A stretch of 64,000 bases of DNA from Helianthus annuus. Lineage: Eukaryota; Streptophyta; Magnoliopsida; Asterales; Asteraceae. Both the position numbers and the translations under genes were made by a program. The notes under the pieces were generated by a model. The model was not told the DNA's origin, did not search any database, and worked only from the letters and a program-made list of their open reading frames with translations. The stretch covers positions 121,782,531 through 121,846,530 of the forward strand of contig NC_035448.2 in NCBI RefSeq assembly GCF_002127325.2. Reading direction: 5' to 3'. Below are positions 47,057 through 59,635 of this stretch, in pieces (within the stretch, counting starts at the first letter, position 1; each line of letters begins with the position of its first letter).

Positions 47057-48110
47057 TGTGACATCTGTGTCACTTCAACCATCAAACAAATACCAAACCA
47101 ATGAAATATTTTATTTCGTACTTGGGATTTGTAAAAACATGTGTATCATTTGCACATATCAACTCTTGTTCAATTTCGGGCTTTAAATCGCTTTCTTGAA
47201 GGTTATACGCGCACTGATGCGTAAATATAACCAGTTTAATGCAACAAACACCCCGGATTAGTGACATAGGCTTAAAATACCTTAAATAACCTTTACATAA
47301 CTTAGAAATAAGTTTTGAAGGCTTTGGTATGGCAAAAATCAAGTTTATTCGCTTACAGGGACTAAAATTAACAAACTGCGAAAGTATGCCAATTTGAACT
47401 GTAACGAACATTCCGGAACACGTCCATAAGTTAAACACACCCTAAATATCCTTTACATAGCTTAGAAACAGGCTTTGAGGTGTTTGGCGTGCTAAAATAA
47501 ACTTTTGGGTCATTCAGGGACTAAAAGCGTCAAAAAGTGCATAAGTTTGCATTTTCGCGCATAACTTACGTTCTGAATACATCCGGACATCCAAAAATTT
47601 ATGTAATCATTAAAATATTATGTTTTAGTGATTGGCTTGATAAAAATCCATTTGTCGCGCAATTTGGATCGTTTTTCGCGCTTATGCGCATTCCGTCGTA
47701 ATTAAGCAAACATCGCGATCGTACGACCAAACGAACCGACATCCGGCATATTTTTGAGCGTGTTTCATGTCCCTCATACTTAGGCATCATTGTAGAGCCT
47801 TAAAAATGGTTTAACGGGCCTTAAACGTATCGAAAAAGGCCTTAAACACATGCAGGGACTAAAACTGCAATTATGGAAAACTTGCTGTGCAGACCTGGGG
47901 CTCAGGCGGCCCGCGTAAACCTTTGGTGTCCCTTACGCGGCCCGTGTGAGTATATCAGACCTGCAAAAATGTGATTCCAGCCTGTTTCCAGCTGTTCTAC
48001 ATGATTTTACCACTTGCAAATGGTATTCTAACTTACTAGGGGCTGGTTTTGAGTGCCCATTGTATTGCAAATCAGTGGGTACAAGTGTAGGGATGAGATT
48101 TAAGCTCGGG
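47057..48110 (+). mobile_element. Old LTR D related to T1 LTR, left piece
   Basis: Starts TGTGACATCTGTGTCACTTC and follows the T1 LTR for about 1.05 kb with many substitutions and indels. It has a U3 hairpin at 47911-47918/47933-47940 (CCGCGTAA/TTACGCGG) where T1 has a different hairpin. It is cut at 48110 by element E; tcggg (48106-48110) is the target duplication of E. Confidence 0.85.
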
Positions 48111-50953
48111 TGTCACACCCCAACCGATGGCGGAATCATCGAGGCGCGGCACTGAGCGAAACAGATTGTTCAGAAGTTTCCGTAACAACTATTTATATAA
48201 CCCAATTAAAGATACGTCCCATACCGTATCCCGAATAAACAAACATGTCATTACAGATAATCATCCAAACAAGAAATTCTGTTCCGACAACTCAGATTTA
48301 AATACTATTACAGCAATTGTTTATCTGCTTCTAGACCCCTATTCTGTTGACTTTCTGGCTGTAATGCCAGAGGACAAGATCTACAAACAACTATGCCCCA
48401 GACACTTGTTCTTGACAGACAACCATTTGTTGGGGGCTTCTAGAAACTTATTCTAGTCTCGCTTTCCTAGCAAATAAGCATCCTAAATACCTGTCACATA
48501 CGTTAAAATAAAGTCAATACATATAATGTAAAGGTGAGCATACAAGTTTGATAATAGCATATAGAGTTTGAATAGTTTACGCATAACCAGCACGTACACA
48601 GAGGAAAACGAAGCATGTTAATTATCGATATGGACCTATCGATACCAATGACTGCGGGTTGACCGTCCGAGACGGTTCGCAATACATGATTACCACCGTA
48701 ATCCATGCAAGTAATTGTCCTTAACAACCCCCGTGTGAACGGGTGCTGAGTCCAAACTATAGTACTACGTCGTTAAGGCAGGTAGACAGCATTCCACGTG
48801 TAAACACAATCAACAAGCATTCATTAAGTCACGTATTACATGCATATCGGTTAGCGTTTAGATAGTTCGAGTAGTGTGATCGTTTGTGTTTTGATATAAG
48901 CGACGTATGTAACACCCAAAAGTGCTAAAGCAAAACGGGATCGAGTATACTCACAGTGATTGATTATGGATTGAAGGGAGCGCTGGGAGTAGGGTTAGCC
49001 TGAATAGTTCAATAGCATAATAATGAGTAACGTGGAAATGTAAACAAAAGTGGATGGATCGAAGAGGCTGGTCGATCGAACAGCAGGTTCGATCGAACGG
49101 GCTGTTCGATCGGCTGGTATGTCCGTTTGGACAGTCCTGTTCGATCGGCCGGTAGGCTCGATCGGCTGGGCCATTCGAGTGGATTGTTCCTTCCTCTGGT
49201 GTGTTTGTGTTTGAGGATTTGAACTTTTGAAGTTTTCGTTGTAGTATGTGAGAACACTAAGATGTTCTTACCTTTCATGTCGATCGATCGAACGGTCCGT
49301 TCGATCGGCCGGCTTAACCGATCGGCTGGGAAATTTTGAAGTGGTTCTCAACAGGATGTCGCTCGATCGAACAGACTGTTCGATCGGCTGGCATTCTTTA
49401 CTACGAACGAGTTGTAAAATCAATCAAGTGTTAAAGCATAGTATCTCATGATCCGAACAGTAATGTTCACCAATCGAGTAACATATTCGATCGAACACCA
49501 CTACGTCAATACCATACCTCCGGAAGTTTGAAAAGTGAGACGCCATGTGCTAGCCGATCGGCTGGCCAGGTCGATCGGCTGGCATGTCCGATCGGCTGGG
49601 CTGTTCGAACAGCCTAGCCGTTCGGCCAGCAAGTCTGACCTGGTCGGCCTTTCGTCTAACTCTTGGCTGTTTAATTACTTGTTGTCATATCGAGGTAGTT
49701 TGATAACGAGTTGAACTATGATATCCTCCGTTCCTACTCGTTTCTTCGGCTCAGACAGGAATCACCCAAGTCCGGCCGGTGAACGGTTCGGAACGTCGGT
49801 TTAGAGTTTAACCCATCGTCGGTGAACCTTGTATATAGGATCCGAATTTTGAACCTCTTAACTGTTAGAACGATTAGTTAGCCGGTTCAAGCTCCGTTTC
49901 TACCGGTTTTAAGGTTTCGAGTGTAAAAGGTTGAAGAAAGTTGGAAATTATTCCTAAAAGTGTTAAGATTCTTACAAATCTTAGTTTGTTTATGTGGAAA
50001 CCGGTCAGATCTAAGCTATTCATGGTTGAATGAGGCCAAAGTTTGGTGTTCTTCAAGAACACCATGATGACATCACCCAAGAACACTTAGATCTTGGTGA
50101 TTTCACAGTTAGAAATCAAGTTTTGAAAGATAGAAAGGTGTAGAATCATGCAATGATAAAAAACGTACAAGAATTAGAGTGGGAACTTACCGGAGTTGAG
50201 AGAAATCTGAGAAAAGGTGAAGAAGAAGGCTGGTTCGGTCAGAGCTTTCCAAAAATAGAAAGTGTGACAATGACAGCCCTATTTATAGGCTCCAAAAGAG
50301 GAAAGTGGCAGCCGATCGGCCAGGAGCTCCGATCGAATGGGCTGCTCGATCGGCTAGGAAGATGCTAGCCGATCGGCTGGCCTGTTCGATCAGGATGCCT
50401 CCTGTTCGATCCGCGACCCACTTTGAGTATTTCGCAACGATTTTCGATGTTTCGATTTCGATGGACGATGATATGAATACGATAGGGTTCCTAGTCAAAT
50501 TACTTTTAGTCTCAACCACTATATCTAACATAGAATCTTCTATAAGTCACGTTTCGATGTCGGTTTCGATTGAGTTCGATTGCTTTTCGAGTTTCGATTT
50601 GATTTTCGATTGATTCGCTTGAATACCACACCAAACATATAAGTAAAACACGCACAAGTAACACATAAGGCACACACACACGTAATACAATACCAGAGTT
50701 CACATAATTCGAGTCTCGAGCTTGATTGATGAATCGATTAGCTTGATTATTGATTGATTAACTTTATCGCATTGTTACTTCCTACTATTCACAGTCGTAA
50801 ATCGGTCGTATTGATTAAACATTCGATCATTTCATTTAGACAACACTTACTCCACATAATACAAAAGTAAAAAGAAACTCTAACAGTCAAAGAAGTCAAA
50901 GTTGACTTGGACTTTGACTTTGACTTTGACATTCGAAAACACGGGGTGTTACA
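48111..50953 (-). repeat. 3' LTR of element E (2843 bp)
   Basis: On the minus strand it starts TGTAACACCCCG and ends GGGTGTGACA. TATA box TATAAATAG at 50287-50279. CGATCG-rich palindromes cluster just upstream of the TATA box (50310-50410) and again in the transcribed part (49045-49640). A run of TTGAC/GTCAA words lies near the LTR start (50884-50931). Confidence 0.92.
49045..49640 (-). repeat. CGATCG palindrome cluster in E LTR
   Basis: Many copies of CGATCGAAC and CGATCGGCTGG in both orientations. Three form 23-bp palindromes with a 1-nt centre: 49090-49112, 49285-49307 and 49364-49386, arms CGATCGAAC(A/G)G and C(T/C)GTTCGATCG. A related cluster is at 50310-50410. The right LTR repeats both (about 57785-58310 and 58988-59090). 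Confidence 0.85.
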
Positions 50954-51042
50954 GCCTCCCCTTGTTTAGGGAATTTCGTCCCGAAATTAGGCTCGAAGCT
51001 GCACATCACCGTGAGTCGTTTGACCAATTTGACGCTTCAGAT
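50954..51042 (-). other. 3' untranslated region and polypurine tract of E
   Basis: On the minus strand AATTTCGGGACGAAATTCCC is followed by AAACAAGGGGAGGC directly before the LTR. The first is an inverted repeat shared with T1; the second is the polypurine tract. Confidence 0.75.
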
Positions 51043-54000
51043 CTATTTAAACAACTGCGGGTACTTGGCCTTCATGTCGCTTTCGAGTTCCCAAGTGAAC
51101 TCCGCGCCTCGTTTGCCTTCCCATCGGACCTTCACGATAGGGATGCGTGAGCGCCTGAGTTGCTTGGTTTGGCGATCCATGATTTCGACGGGCCTTTCCA
51201 CGAAGTGTAAGGTTTCGTTGACCTGAAGATCGTCGAGTGGTACGATTAGGTCATGATCAGCAAGGCATTTTCGGAGGTTAGAGACGTGGAAAGTTGGGTG
51301 GACGTTACTGAGTTCCTCCGGTAGTTAGAGTCTGTAGGCGACTTTTCCGATCCTTTCCAGAATCTTAAAAAGTCCAACATATCGAGGCGCTAGTTTCCCT
51401 TTCTTGCCGAATCTGACTACACCCTTCTATGGGGACACCTTTAGGAGTACGTAGTCGCCAACGTCAAATTCAAGGGGCTTGCGTCTTCTATCGGCGTAAC
51501 TTTTCTGTCTGTTCCGAGCTTTCACCAAGTTGTATCGAATCTGGTGGATTTTGTCAGTCATTTCTTGTAGAATCTCGGGACCGGTTAGTAGCGAGTGACC
51601 GATCTCGTGCCATACAATAGGCGATCGACATCTTCTACCATACAAAGCCTCGAAAGGTGCCATTTGAATGCTGGCATGATAGCTGTTATTGTACGAGAAT
51701 TCCACCAATGGCAGGTGTTTGTTCCAACTACCACCAAAATCTATGACACATGCTCGGAGCATGTCTTCAAGAGTACGGATCGTTCTTTCAGTCTGTCCGT
51801 CGGTTTGAGGATGGAATGCAGTACTCAGATTAAGTGACGTACCAAGGGCCGCTTGAAACGTTTCCCACAATCGCGAAGTGAACCGAGCGTCACGGTCTGA
51901 AATGATGTCACGAGGCGTACCATGATTACAAATGATCTCGTCGGTGTAGATTTGGGCTAGTTGCTCCACCTTATAGTCTTCTCGTATCGGCAAAAGGTGG
52001 GCTGATTTCGTTAGACGATCGACTATAACCTAAATACTGTCGTGACCTGATGGCGTGGGCGGGAGTTTCGTTATGAAGTCCATAGCTATACTCTCCCACT
52101 TCCATATAGGTATCGGCGGTTGTTCGAGTAAGCCAGAGGGTCTTTGATGTTCAGCCTTGACTCTTGCACAAGTTAAGCAACTTCCAATGTATAGGGCGAT
52201 ACCTCGTTTCATGCCCGGCCACCAGTACTTATAGCGAAGGTGGTACATCTTATCTGCACCGGGATGAATAGAATACAAGGATTTGTGGGCTTCATTCATG
52301 ATAATCTTTCGCAATTCGGTCCGCCTAGGGATCTAAATTCGGTCCAGATAATAGAATATCCCATCAGATTTGCTTACTAACTGAGCTCCATCGTGATAGA
52401 TCCTCTCTTTCTTCAATGTACGCTCGTTAAAGCAAGCATGTTGAGCTTCGCGGATAAGGGCTTCGAGATTGTGCTGGGCTTGGATGTTTCGGGTACTGAG
52501 CACGTAACTCTTTCTGCTGAGCGCGTCGGCAACCACATTCGCCTTGCCTGGGTGATAACGAATCTCACAGTCGTAATCGTTGAGAAGTTCTACCCATCGG
52601 CGTTGACGCATATTAAGCTCTCTCTAATTAAAGATGTGTTGTAAACTCCTGTGATCAGTGTAGATTGTACACCTAGTGCCATACAGGTAGTGTCGCCAAA
52701 TCTTCAATGCAAAGACAACCACGCCTAGCTCGAGGTCATGGGTTGTATAGTTCTTCTCGTGGATCTTGAGCTGACGAGGTGCGTAGGCTATAACCTTGTC
52801 TCGCTGCATGAGGACACAGCCGAGACCAAGGTTAGAAGCATCACAGTAGACAATGAAGTTGTCGCTTCCGTCGGGCAGCGTAAGAATCGGTGCGTTGCAC
52901 AGCATATGCTTGAGGGTTTGAAAGGCAGTCTCTTGTGCGTTTCCCCACACAAAAGACTTGTCCTTATGAGTAAGAGCGGTAAGTGGCACAACGATCTTGG
53001 AGAATCCTTCAATGAATCGTCGATAATAGCCCGCTAGTCCGAGAAAAGAACGAACTTTTGACGGGTTCTTAGGCGTAATCCAGCTTTTGACGGCTTCAAT
53101 CTTCGCGGGATCGACATGGATACCCTGACTATTCACGATGTGACCCAGAAACTGAACCTCCTCCAACCAGAATTCGCACTTGGAGAATTTAGCGTAGAGT
53201 CGGTTCCCCTGGAGTAACTCGAGAACCAAACGTAGATGTTGCGCGTGTTCGGCTTTCATTTTGGAATAAATCAAGACATTGTCGATGAACATGATGACGA
53301 AACGGTCAAGATAAGGCTTACACACGCGATTCATCAGGTCCATAAAAACTACGGGTGCGTTGGTTAGACCAAAGGGCATAGCAACAAATTCGTAATGGCC
53401 ATAACGGGTTCGAAAAGCGGTTTTGGGAATGTCTTCCTCTTGAATCCGTAGCTGATGATATCCTGAACGCAGATTGATTTTAGAGAAACATGATGCACCT
53501 TGTAGCTGATCAAACAAATCGTCGATTCGGGGCAAGGGGTATCGATTCTTGATGGTTAGCTTATTCAATTCCCGATACTCGATGCACATCCGAAACGATC
53601 TGTCCTTCTTTTTGACGAAAAGGACTGGCGCGCCCCAAGGAGAGGTGCTTGGGCGAATAAAGCCTTTTTCGAGTAATTCCTGGAGTTGATTCGAGAGTTC
53701 CCTCATTTCGGATGGTGCGAGTCGGTAAGGGGCTTTGGCAACGGGGTTAGCTCCAGGAATGAGGTCGATGCGAAAGTCGATATCACGACTTGGTGGTAGT
53801 CCGGGAAGATCATCAAGGAACACCTGAGGAAATTCATGAACCACTAGAACGTCTTTGACTTCAACTTTCTTTTTCTTTTCCTTCTCCGCTACTAAAATGT
53901 TGGCCAAGAATGCTCGGTATTCCTTGCGGAGATACTTGTTAGCTTGGACGCATGACATAAGCTTGAGACCTTTCGACGCTGTTTCACCGTACACACACAA

Positions 54001-55692
54001 TAGATCACCATTCGCGAGCGAGAATCGAATCATCTTTTCAAAGCACACAACTTCAGCATGGTTTTCGCGAAGAAAGTCCATGCCTATTATGACATCAAAG
54101 CTTCCGAGTTGCATTGGAATAAGGTCGATTGGGAAGATGTGATTGTTGAGTTCGAGAGTACAATCACGGAGTACTGAATTAACGGCAATAGTTCTTCCCG
54201 TAGCGACTTCGACTTCGAATGACGAGGACAGATAAGAGCGCTTACGACTAAGGAGCTTTTCGAATTCAAACGATACAAAGCAGTTATCGGCTCCAGTATC
54301 AAACAAACATGATGCATAAATACCATTCACAAGGAACGTACCATTAACCACGTTGTTATCCGCCTGAGCCTGACGGGCATTGATGTTGAAGGTTCGGGCA
54401 TGGGCTGCTTGCTGCTGTTGCTGAGGCTGCTGTTGTTGCTGTTGCTGTTGTTGCTGCTGGGGCTCTTGCTTAACCACCCTGTTCGGGCACCTGTTTGCAA
54501 AGTGGTTAGGGTCACCACATGCAAAGCAGACTCGAGCATTGGCTGCTGGTGCTTGAGCTGCTTGTTGGCCTTGAGGGGCAGGGAGTAGAGCTTGGTTGAC
54601 AGTGGCTTGAACTGGGGCTTGACGGGGACCATAGCGACAGTTCGCAGTGAAATGACCGTAAAGGTTGCAGTGAGCGCAAAAGCGACAGGCTAGACCCACC
54701 GGGTGATGATACGAACACGTTGGGCAGAGTGGGTGAGGGCCTGTGTATGCACGCTTCGCTGGCGGTGCATTGATCACTGGAGCTGAGCGGTGCTGTTGCT
54801 GCTGTTGAGCTGGTACAGCTTGTAGAGGAGCAGCAGCGGTTGTCACAGCACAGTTCTTGTTGCTGGAGCTGTTGTTGTTGTGCTTCTTCTTTCTTCTCGA
54901 TGACTTGGAGGATTGAGCAGATGAGTCGGTGGGTGCTGCGGTGGCTTGGTGCAGAGACTTGGTTTGCTTATCCCAAAAACCAAACTTTACTCGCTTGTTA
55001 TTGATCTCAACGGCGAGTAGGTAGGTTTCTTCGATCGTTGATGGCTTGGCGGCGTGAACAAAGTCGGCTACACAGTCGGGCAGGGCTCGAATGTACTTCT
55101 TGATAGCTTGATCTGATGTCTTGACTTGATCGGGACAAATGATACTCAGCTGCTTGAAGCGAGCAATGAGAGCAGCGTTGTCTCCATCCTTCTGCTTGAT
55201 TACCCAGAACTCGTCCTCCAACTTTCGGCGTTCATGAGGAGGGCAGAATTCGTCGATCATAATTGCCTTCAACTCCTCCCATGTTAGCTCGTAAGCTGCA
55301 TCATTTCCGCGCTTGTTTCGTTCGGCCGTCCACCAGTCTAGAGCACGGGACTGGAAGACGCCTGTAGCATTGAGAGTGTGGAGATGTTTAGGACATCCGC
55401 TCTGGCACAAAGTGACTTCGACTGAGTCGAACCAGTGAAACATGGCTGTAGGACCATCTTCGCCAGTGAACTCTTTTGGTCCGCATGCTTTGAACTGCTT
55501 GAAGCTGAAAGCAGCCTTGCTTGAATCCTTAGGGTTTTCAGCTCGGGATTCTTCAGACGTTTTGCTGGCATTTTCATACACCTCACTCACGGCTTTCGCC
55601 ACTTGCTTGGAGATGATAGCAGCTAGGCGTCGGTCTCTCTTTTCTTGGCGAGTTAGACGGTGTCGGGATCCAGACGACGACATGGTCTGCAT
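51043..55692 (-). pseudogene. Gag-pol polyprotein of E, five nonsense codons, RT active site changed
   Basis: A single frame from 55692 to the stop at 51043-51045. Gag capsid has [20 protein letters not shown] and [15 protein letters not shown]; a knuckle [14 protein letters not shown] and a polyglutamine tract follow. Protease is [11 protein letters not shown] near residue 464. Reverse transcriptase comes next, but the catalytic FxDD reads FIDN (Asn at residue 805, codon 53278-53280). RNase H, integrase ([41 protein letters not shown]) and a chromodomain-like end (VKVRWEGKRG, FTWELESDM) follow. In-frame stops at 52624-52626, 52333-52335, 52030-52032, 51427-51429 and 51325-51327 break it; no frameshift was found. 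Not functional. Confidence 0.92.
54415..54472 (-). repeat. CAG/CTG microsatellite in E gag
   Basis: Encodes a glutamine run with single interruptions after the zinc knuckle. The leucine-rich plus-strand frame here is its shadow. Confidence 0.9.
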
Positions 55693-56835
55693 TAGACATC
55701 GTCACGAGACTCAACATAGCGAAATCGAATCTCACCTCACACGTCTACTACTATCTAAAGCTTAGAATCACGTCGAATTACATAACATATAAGCACAGAA
55801 TCACAGATACACCTAATCATGGAGCACAGAAGCACATAGAGCACATAGGTCATAAAAGCACACAAGCACGTAGAGCACAAAACACAGAAGCACATAAGTA
55901 CCTAGGTATTTAATCACAGAAGCAGTCAGAAAACAGAAATCTATCCTTCAAAGCTCGCGTGTCGTTCGGATGGCATATCGAATAGCATCGTATAGTATAG
56001 CCTAACTTAGTCGTATAGCATAACATAGTATGACATCGTCTAGATTTGCGACAACTGGATGTTGATTTGAGATAGAACAGCAAATGCGAGTCGTGTGTGT
56101 TGATCGAATTGACAGCAAAATTGAATAATATCCAAAATATAAACACATAAACAGATAAAGCACACAGAAACACATAAAATCAACGTGTCATCAGAGTACA
56201 CGGCTGCGGTTCTCAGAATCAAAACGCGTAAAATCGAGAGGTAGATTGTCTGCGGCTACTAGACATCGACTGCCCAAAGCAATCCGACTATTCACAGTGG
56301 ACTTGTCGTCTTTCGACCTTAAGGGTCGTGTTTCTGCCTCGATTCCTGGGCATTCATCACACATTCCTTAGGTCATACTTATGAGTTCAGGTCGTTGGAG
56401 TCCGTCGAATGCCTTGGTGAGATGGAATAATATTCGGAACAATTTGCTAAGGTTAGGGTTTCACCCCTGGCTTAGCAATTTCTTCCTTGTTTTTAAGAAA
56501 ACCTAAGGAGGATTTTCATCAAAATGGGGATTTCACTCCTGATTTGGTATAATTCTCCTCGTATGTTATTGAAATGTCAGGATAAGCATGAGTAAATGGA
56601 TAAAATCATCATAATTCAGCCAATTTAGTCGGGAGTTTGCGGTTTTCACACCTATTCCTGACTGAATCGCCTGACTTTAATTGAAAATTCGAGTGCAATG
56701 ATAGTGAAGAATTGCAGAATAAGGCACATAAACTGGGTCTGTTGGTTCCTAACTATAGTCTAGGTCTCTAAGACAGCGACCCGGACTAGGTCGTGTCTAA
56801 CCTAATTCCCTATAGTTATGGCTCTGATACCAATC
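55693..56835 (-). other. Leader of E with initiator-Met primer site
   Basis: TTGGTATCAGAGCCA on the minus strand (56833-56819) directly follows the 5' LTR and is complementary to initiator methionine tRNA. The rest, about 1.1 kb with many CACATA/AGCACA words near 55790-55900, shows no gene. Confidence 0.85.
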
Positions 56836-59630
56836 TGTCACACCCCAACCGATGGCGGAATCATCGGGGCGTGGCACTGAGCGAAACAGATTGTTCAGAA
56901 ATTTCCATAACAAGTATTTATATAATCCAGTTAAAGATACGTCCCATACCGTATCCCGAATAAACAAACATGTCATTACAGATAATCATCCAAACAAGAA
57001 ATTCCGTTCCGACAACTCAGATTCAAATACTATTACAGCAATTGTTTATCTGCTTCTAGACCCCTTTTCTGTTGACTTTCTGGTTGTAATGCCAGAGGAC
57101 AAGATCTACAGACAACTATGCCCCAGACACTTGTTCTTGACAGACAACCATTTGTTGGGGGCTTCTAGAAACTTATTCTAGCCTCGCTTTCCTAGCAAAT
57201 AAGCATCCTAAATACCTGTCACATACGTTAAAATAAAGTCAATACATATAATGTAAAGGTGAGCATACAAGTTTGATAATAGCATATAGAGTTTGAATAG
57301 TTTACGCATAACCAGCACGTACACAGAGGAAAACGAAGCATGTTAATTATCGACATGGACCTATCGATACCAATGACTGCGGGTTGACCGTCCGAGACGG
57401 TTCGCAATACATGATTACCACCGTAATCCATGCAAGTAATTGTCCTTAACAACCCCCGTGTGAACGGGTGCTGAGTCCAAACTATAGTACTACGTCGTTA
57501 AGGCAGGTAGACAGCATTCCACGTGTAAACACAATCAACAAGCATTCATTAAGTCACGTATTACATGCATATCGGTTAGCGTTTAAATAGTTCGAGTAGT
57601 GTGATCGTTTGTGTTTTGATATAAGCGACATATGTAACACCCAAAAGTGCTAAAGCAAAAAGGGATCGAGTATACTCACAGTGATTGATTATGGATTGAA
57701 GGGAGCGCTGGGAGTAGGGTTAGCCTGAATAGTTCGCTAGCATAATAATGAGTAACGTGGAAATGTAAACAAAAGTGGATGGATCGAATAGGCTGGTCGA
57801 TCGAACGGCAGGTTCGATCGAACGAGCTGTTCGATCGGCTGGTATGTCCGTTTGGACAGTCCTGTTCGATCGGCCGGTAGGCTCGATCGGCTGGGCCATT
57901 CGAGTGGATTGTTCCTTCCTCTGGTGTGTTTGTGTTTGAGGATTTGAACTTTTGAAGTTTTCGTTGTAGTATGTGAGAACACTAAGATGTTCTTACCTTT
58001 CAGGTCGATCGATCGAACGGTCCGTTCGATTGGCCGGCTTAACCGATCGGCTGGGAACTTTTGAAGTGGTTCTCAACAGGATGTCGCTCGATCGAACAAC
58101 TGTTCGATCGGCTGGCATTCTTTACTACGCACGAGTTGTAAAATCAATCAAGTGTTGAAGCATAGTATCTCATGATCCGAACAGTAATGTTCACCAATCG
58201 AGTAACATATTCGATCGAACACCACTACGTCAATACCATACCTCCGGAAGTTTGAAAAGTGAGACGCCATGTGCTAGCCGATCGGCTGGCCCGGTCGTTC
58301 GGCCAGCAAGTCTGACCTGGTCGGCCTTTCGTCTAACTCTTGGCTGTTTAATTACTTGTTGTCATATCGAGGTAGTTTGATAATGAGTTGAACTATGATA
58401 TCCTCCGTTCCTACTCATTTCTTCGGCTCGGACAGGAATCACCCAAGTCCGGCCGGTGAACGGTTCGGAACGTCAGTTTAGAGTTTAACCCATCGTCGGT
58501 GAACCTTGTATATAGAATCCGAATCTTGAACCTCTTAACTGTTAGAACGATTAGTTAGCCGGTTCAAGCTCCATTTCTGCCGGTTTTAAGGTTTCGAGTG
58601 TAAAAGGTTGAAGAAAGTTGGAAATTATTCATAAAAATGTTAAGATTCTTACAAATCTTAGTTTGTTTATGTGGAAACCGGTCAGATCTAAGCTATTCAT
58701 GGTTGAATGAGGCCAAAGTTTGGTGTTCTTCAAGAACACCATGATGACATCACCGAAGAACACTTAGATCTTGGTGATTTCACGGTTAGAAATCAAATTT
58801 TAAAAGATAGAAAGGTGTAGAATCATGCAATGATAAAAAACGTACAAGAATTAGAGTGGGAACTTACCGGAGTTGAGAGAAATATGAGAAAAGGTGAAGA
58901 AGAAGGCTGGTTCGGTCAGAGCTTTCCAAAAATAGAAAGTGTGACAATGACAGCCCTATTTATAGGCTCCAAAAGAGGAAAGTGGCAGCCGATCGGCCAG
59001 GAGCTCCGATCGAATGGGCTGCTCGATCGGCTAGGAAGATGCTAGCCGATCGGCTGGCCTGTTCGATCAGGATGCCTCCTGTTCGATCCGCGACCCACTT
59101 TGAGTATTTCGCGACGATTTTTGATGTTTCGATTTCGATGGACGACGATATGAATACGATAGGGTTCCTAGTCAAATTACTTTTAGTCTCAACCAGTATA
59201 TCTAACATACAATCTTCTATAAGTCGCGTTTCGATGTTGGTTTCGATTGAGTTCGATTGCTTTTCGAGTTTCGATTTGATTTTCGATTGATTCGCTTGAA
59301 TACCACACCAAACATATAAGTAAAACACGCACAAGTAACACATAAGGCATACACACACGTAATACAATACCAGAGTTCACATAATTCGAGTCTCGAGCTT
59401 GATTGATGAATCGATTAGCTTGATTATTGATTGATTAACTTTATCGCATTGTTACTTCCTACTATTCATAGTCGTAAATCGGTCGTATTGATTAAACATT
59501 CGATCATTTCATTTATACAACACTTACTCCACATAATACAAAAGTAAAAAGAAACTCTAACCGTCAAAGAAGTCAAAGTTGACTTGGACTTTGACTTTGA
59601 CTTTGACATTCGAAAACACGGGGTGTTACA
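56836..59630 (-). repeat. 5' LTR of element E (2795 bp)
   Basis: Same ends as the 3' copy. TATA box at 58964-58956. It lacks 48 bp of the palindrome cluster present in the 3' LTR. Two of the perfect palindromes of the other copy are slightly damaged here. Confidence 0.92.
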
Positions 59631-59635
59631 TCGGG

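Larger units (their letters stand above)
48111..59630 (-). mobile_element. Complete Tekay/Del-like Ty3/gypsy element E
   Basis: LTRs of 2795 bp (right, 5' on the minus strand) and 2843 bp (left) flank a primer site, one gag-pol and a polypurine tract. The TSD is tcggg at 48106-48110 and 59631-59635. Initiator-Met primer site, long LTRs, domain order and a chromodomain-like C-terminus suggest the Tekay/Del clade of chromoviruses. The LTRs differ by many substitutions and a 48-bp indel near 49573-49620, so it is older than N, T1 and the copia element. Confidence 0.93.

Noticed and set aside
54400..54588. Leucine-rich plus-strand frame
   Set aside because: Shadow of the CAG repeat in gag of E.
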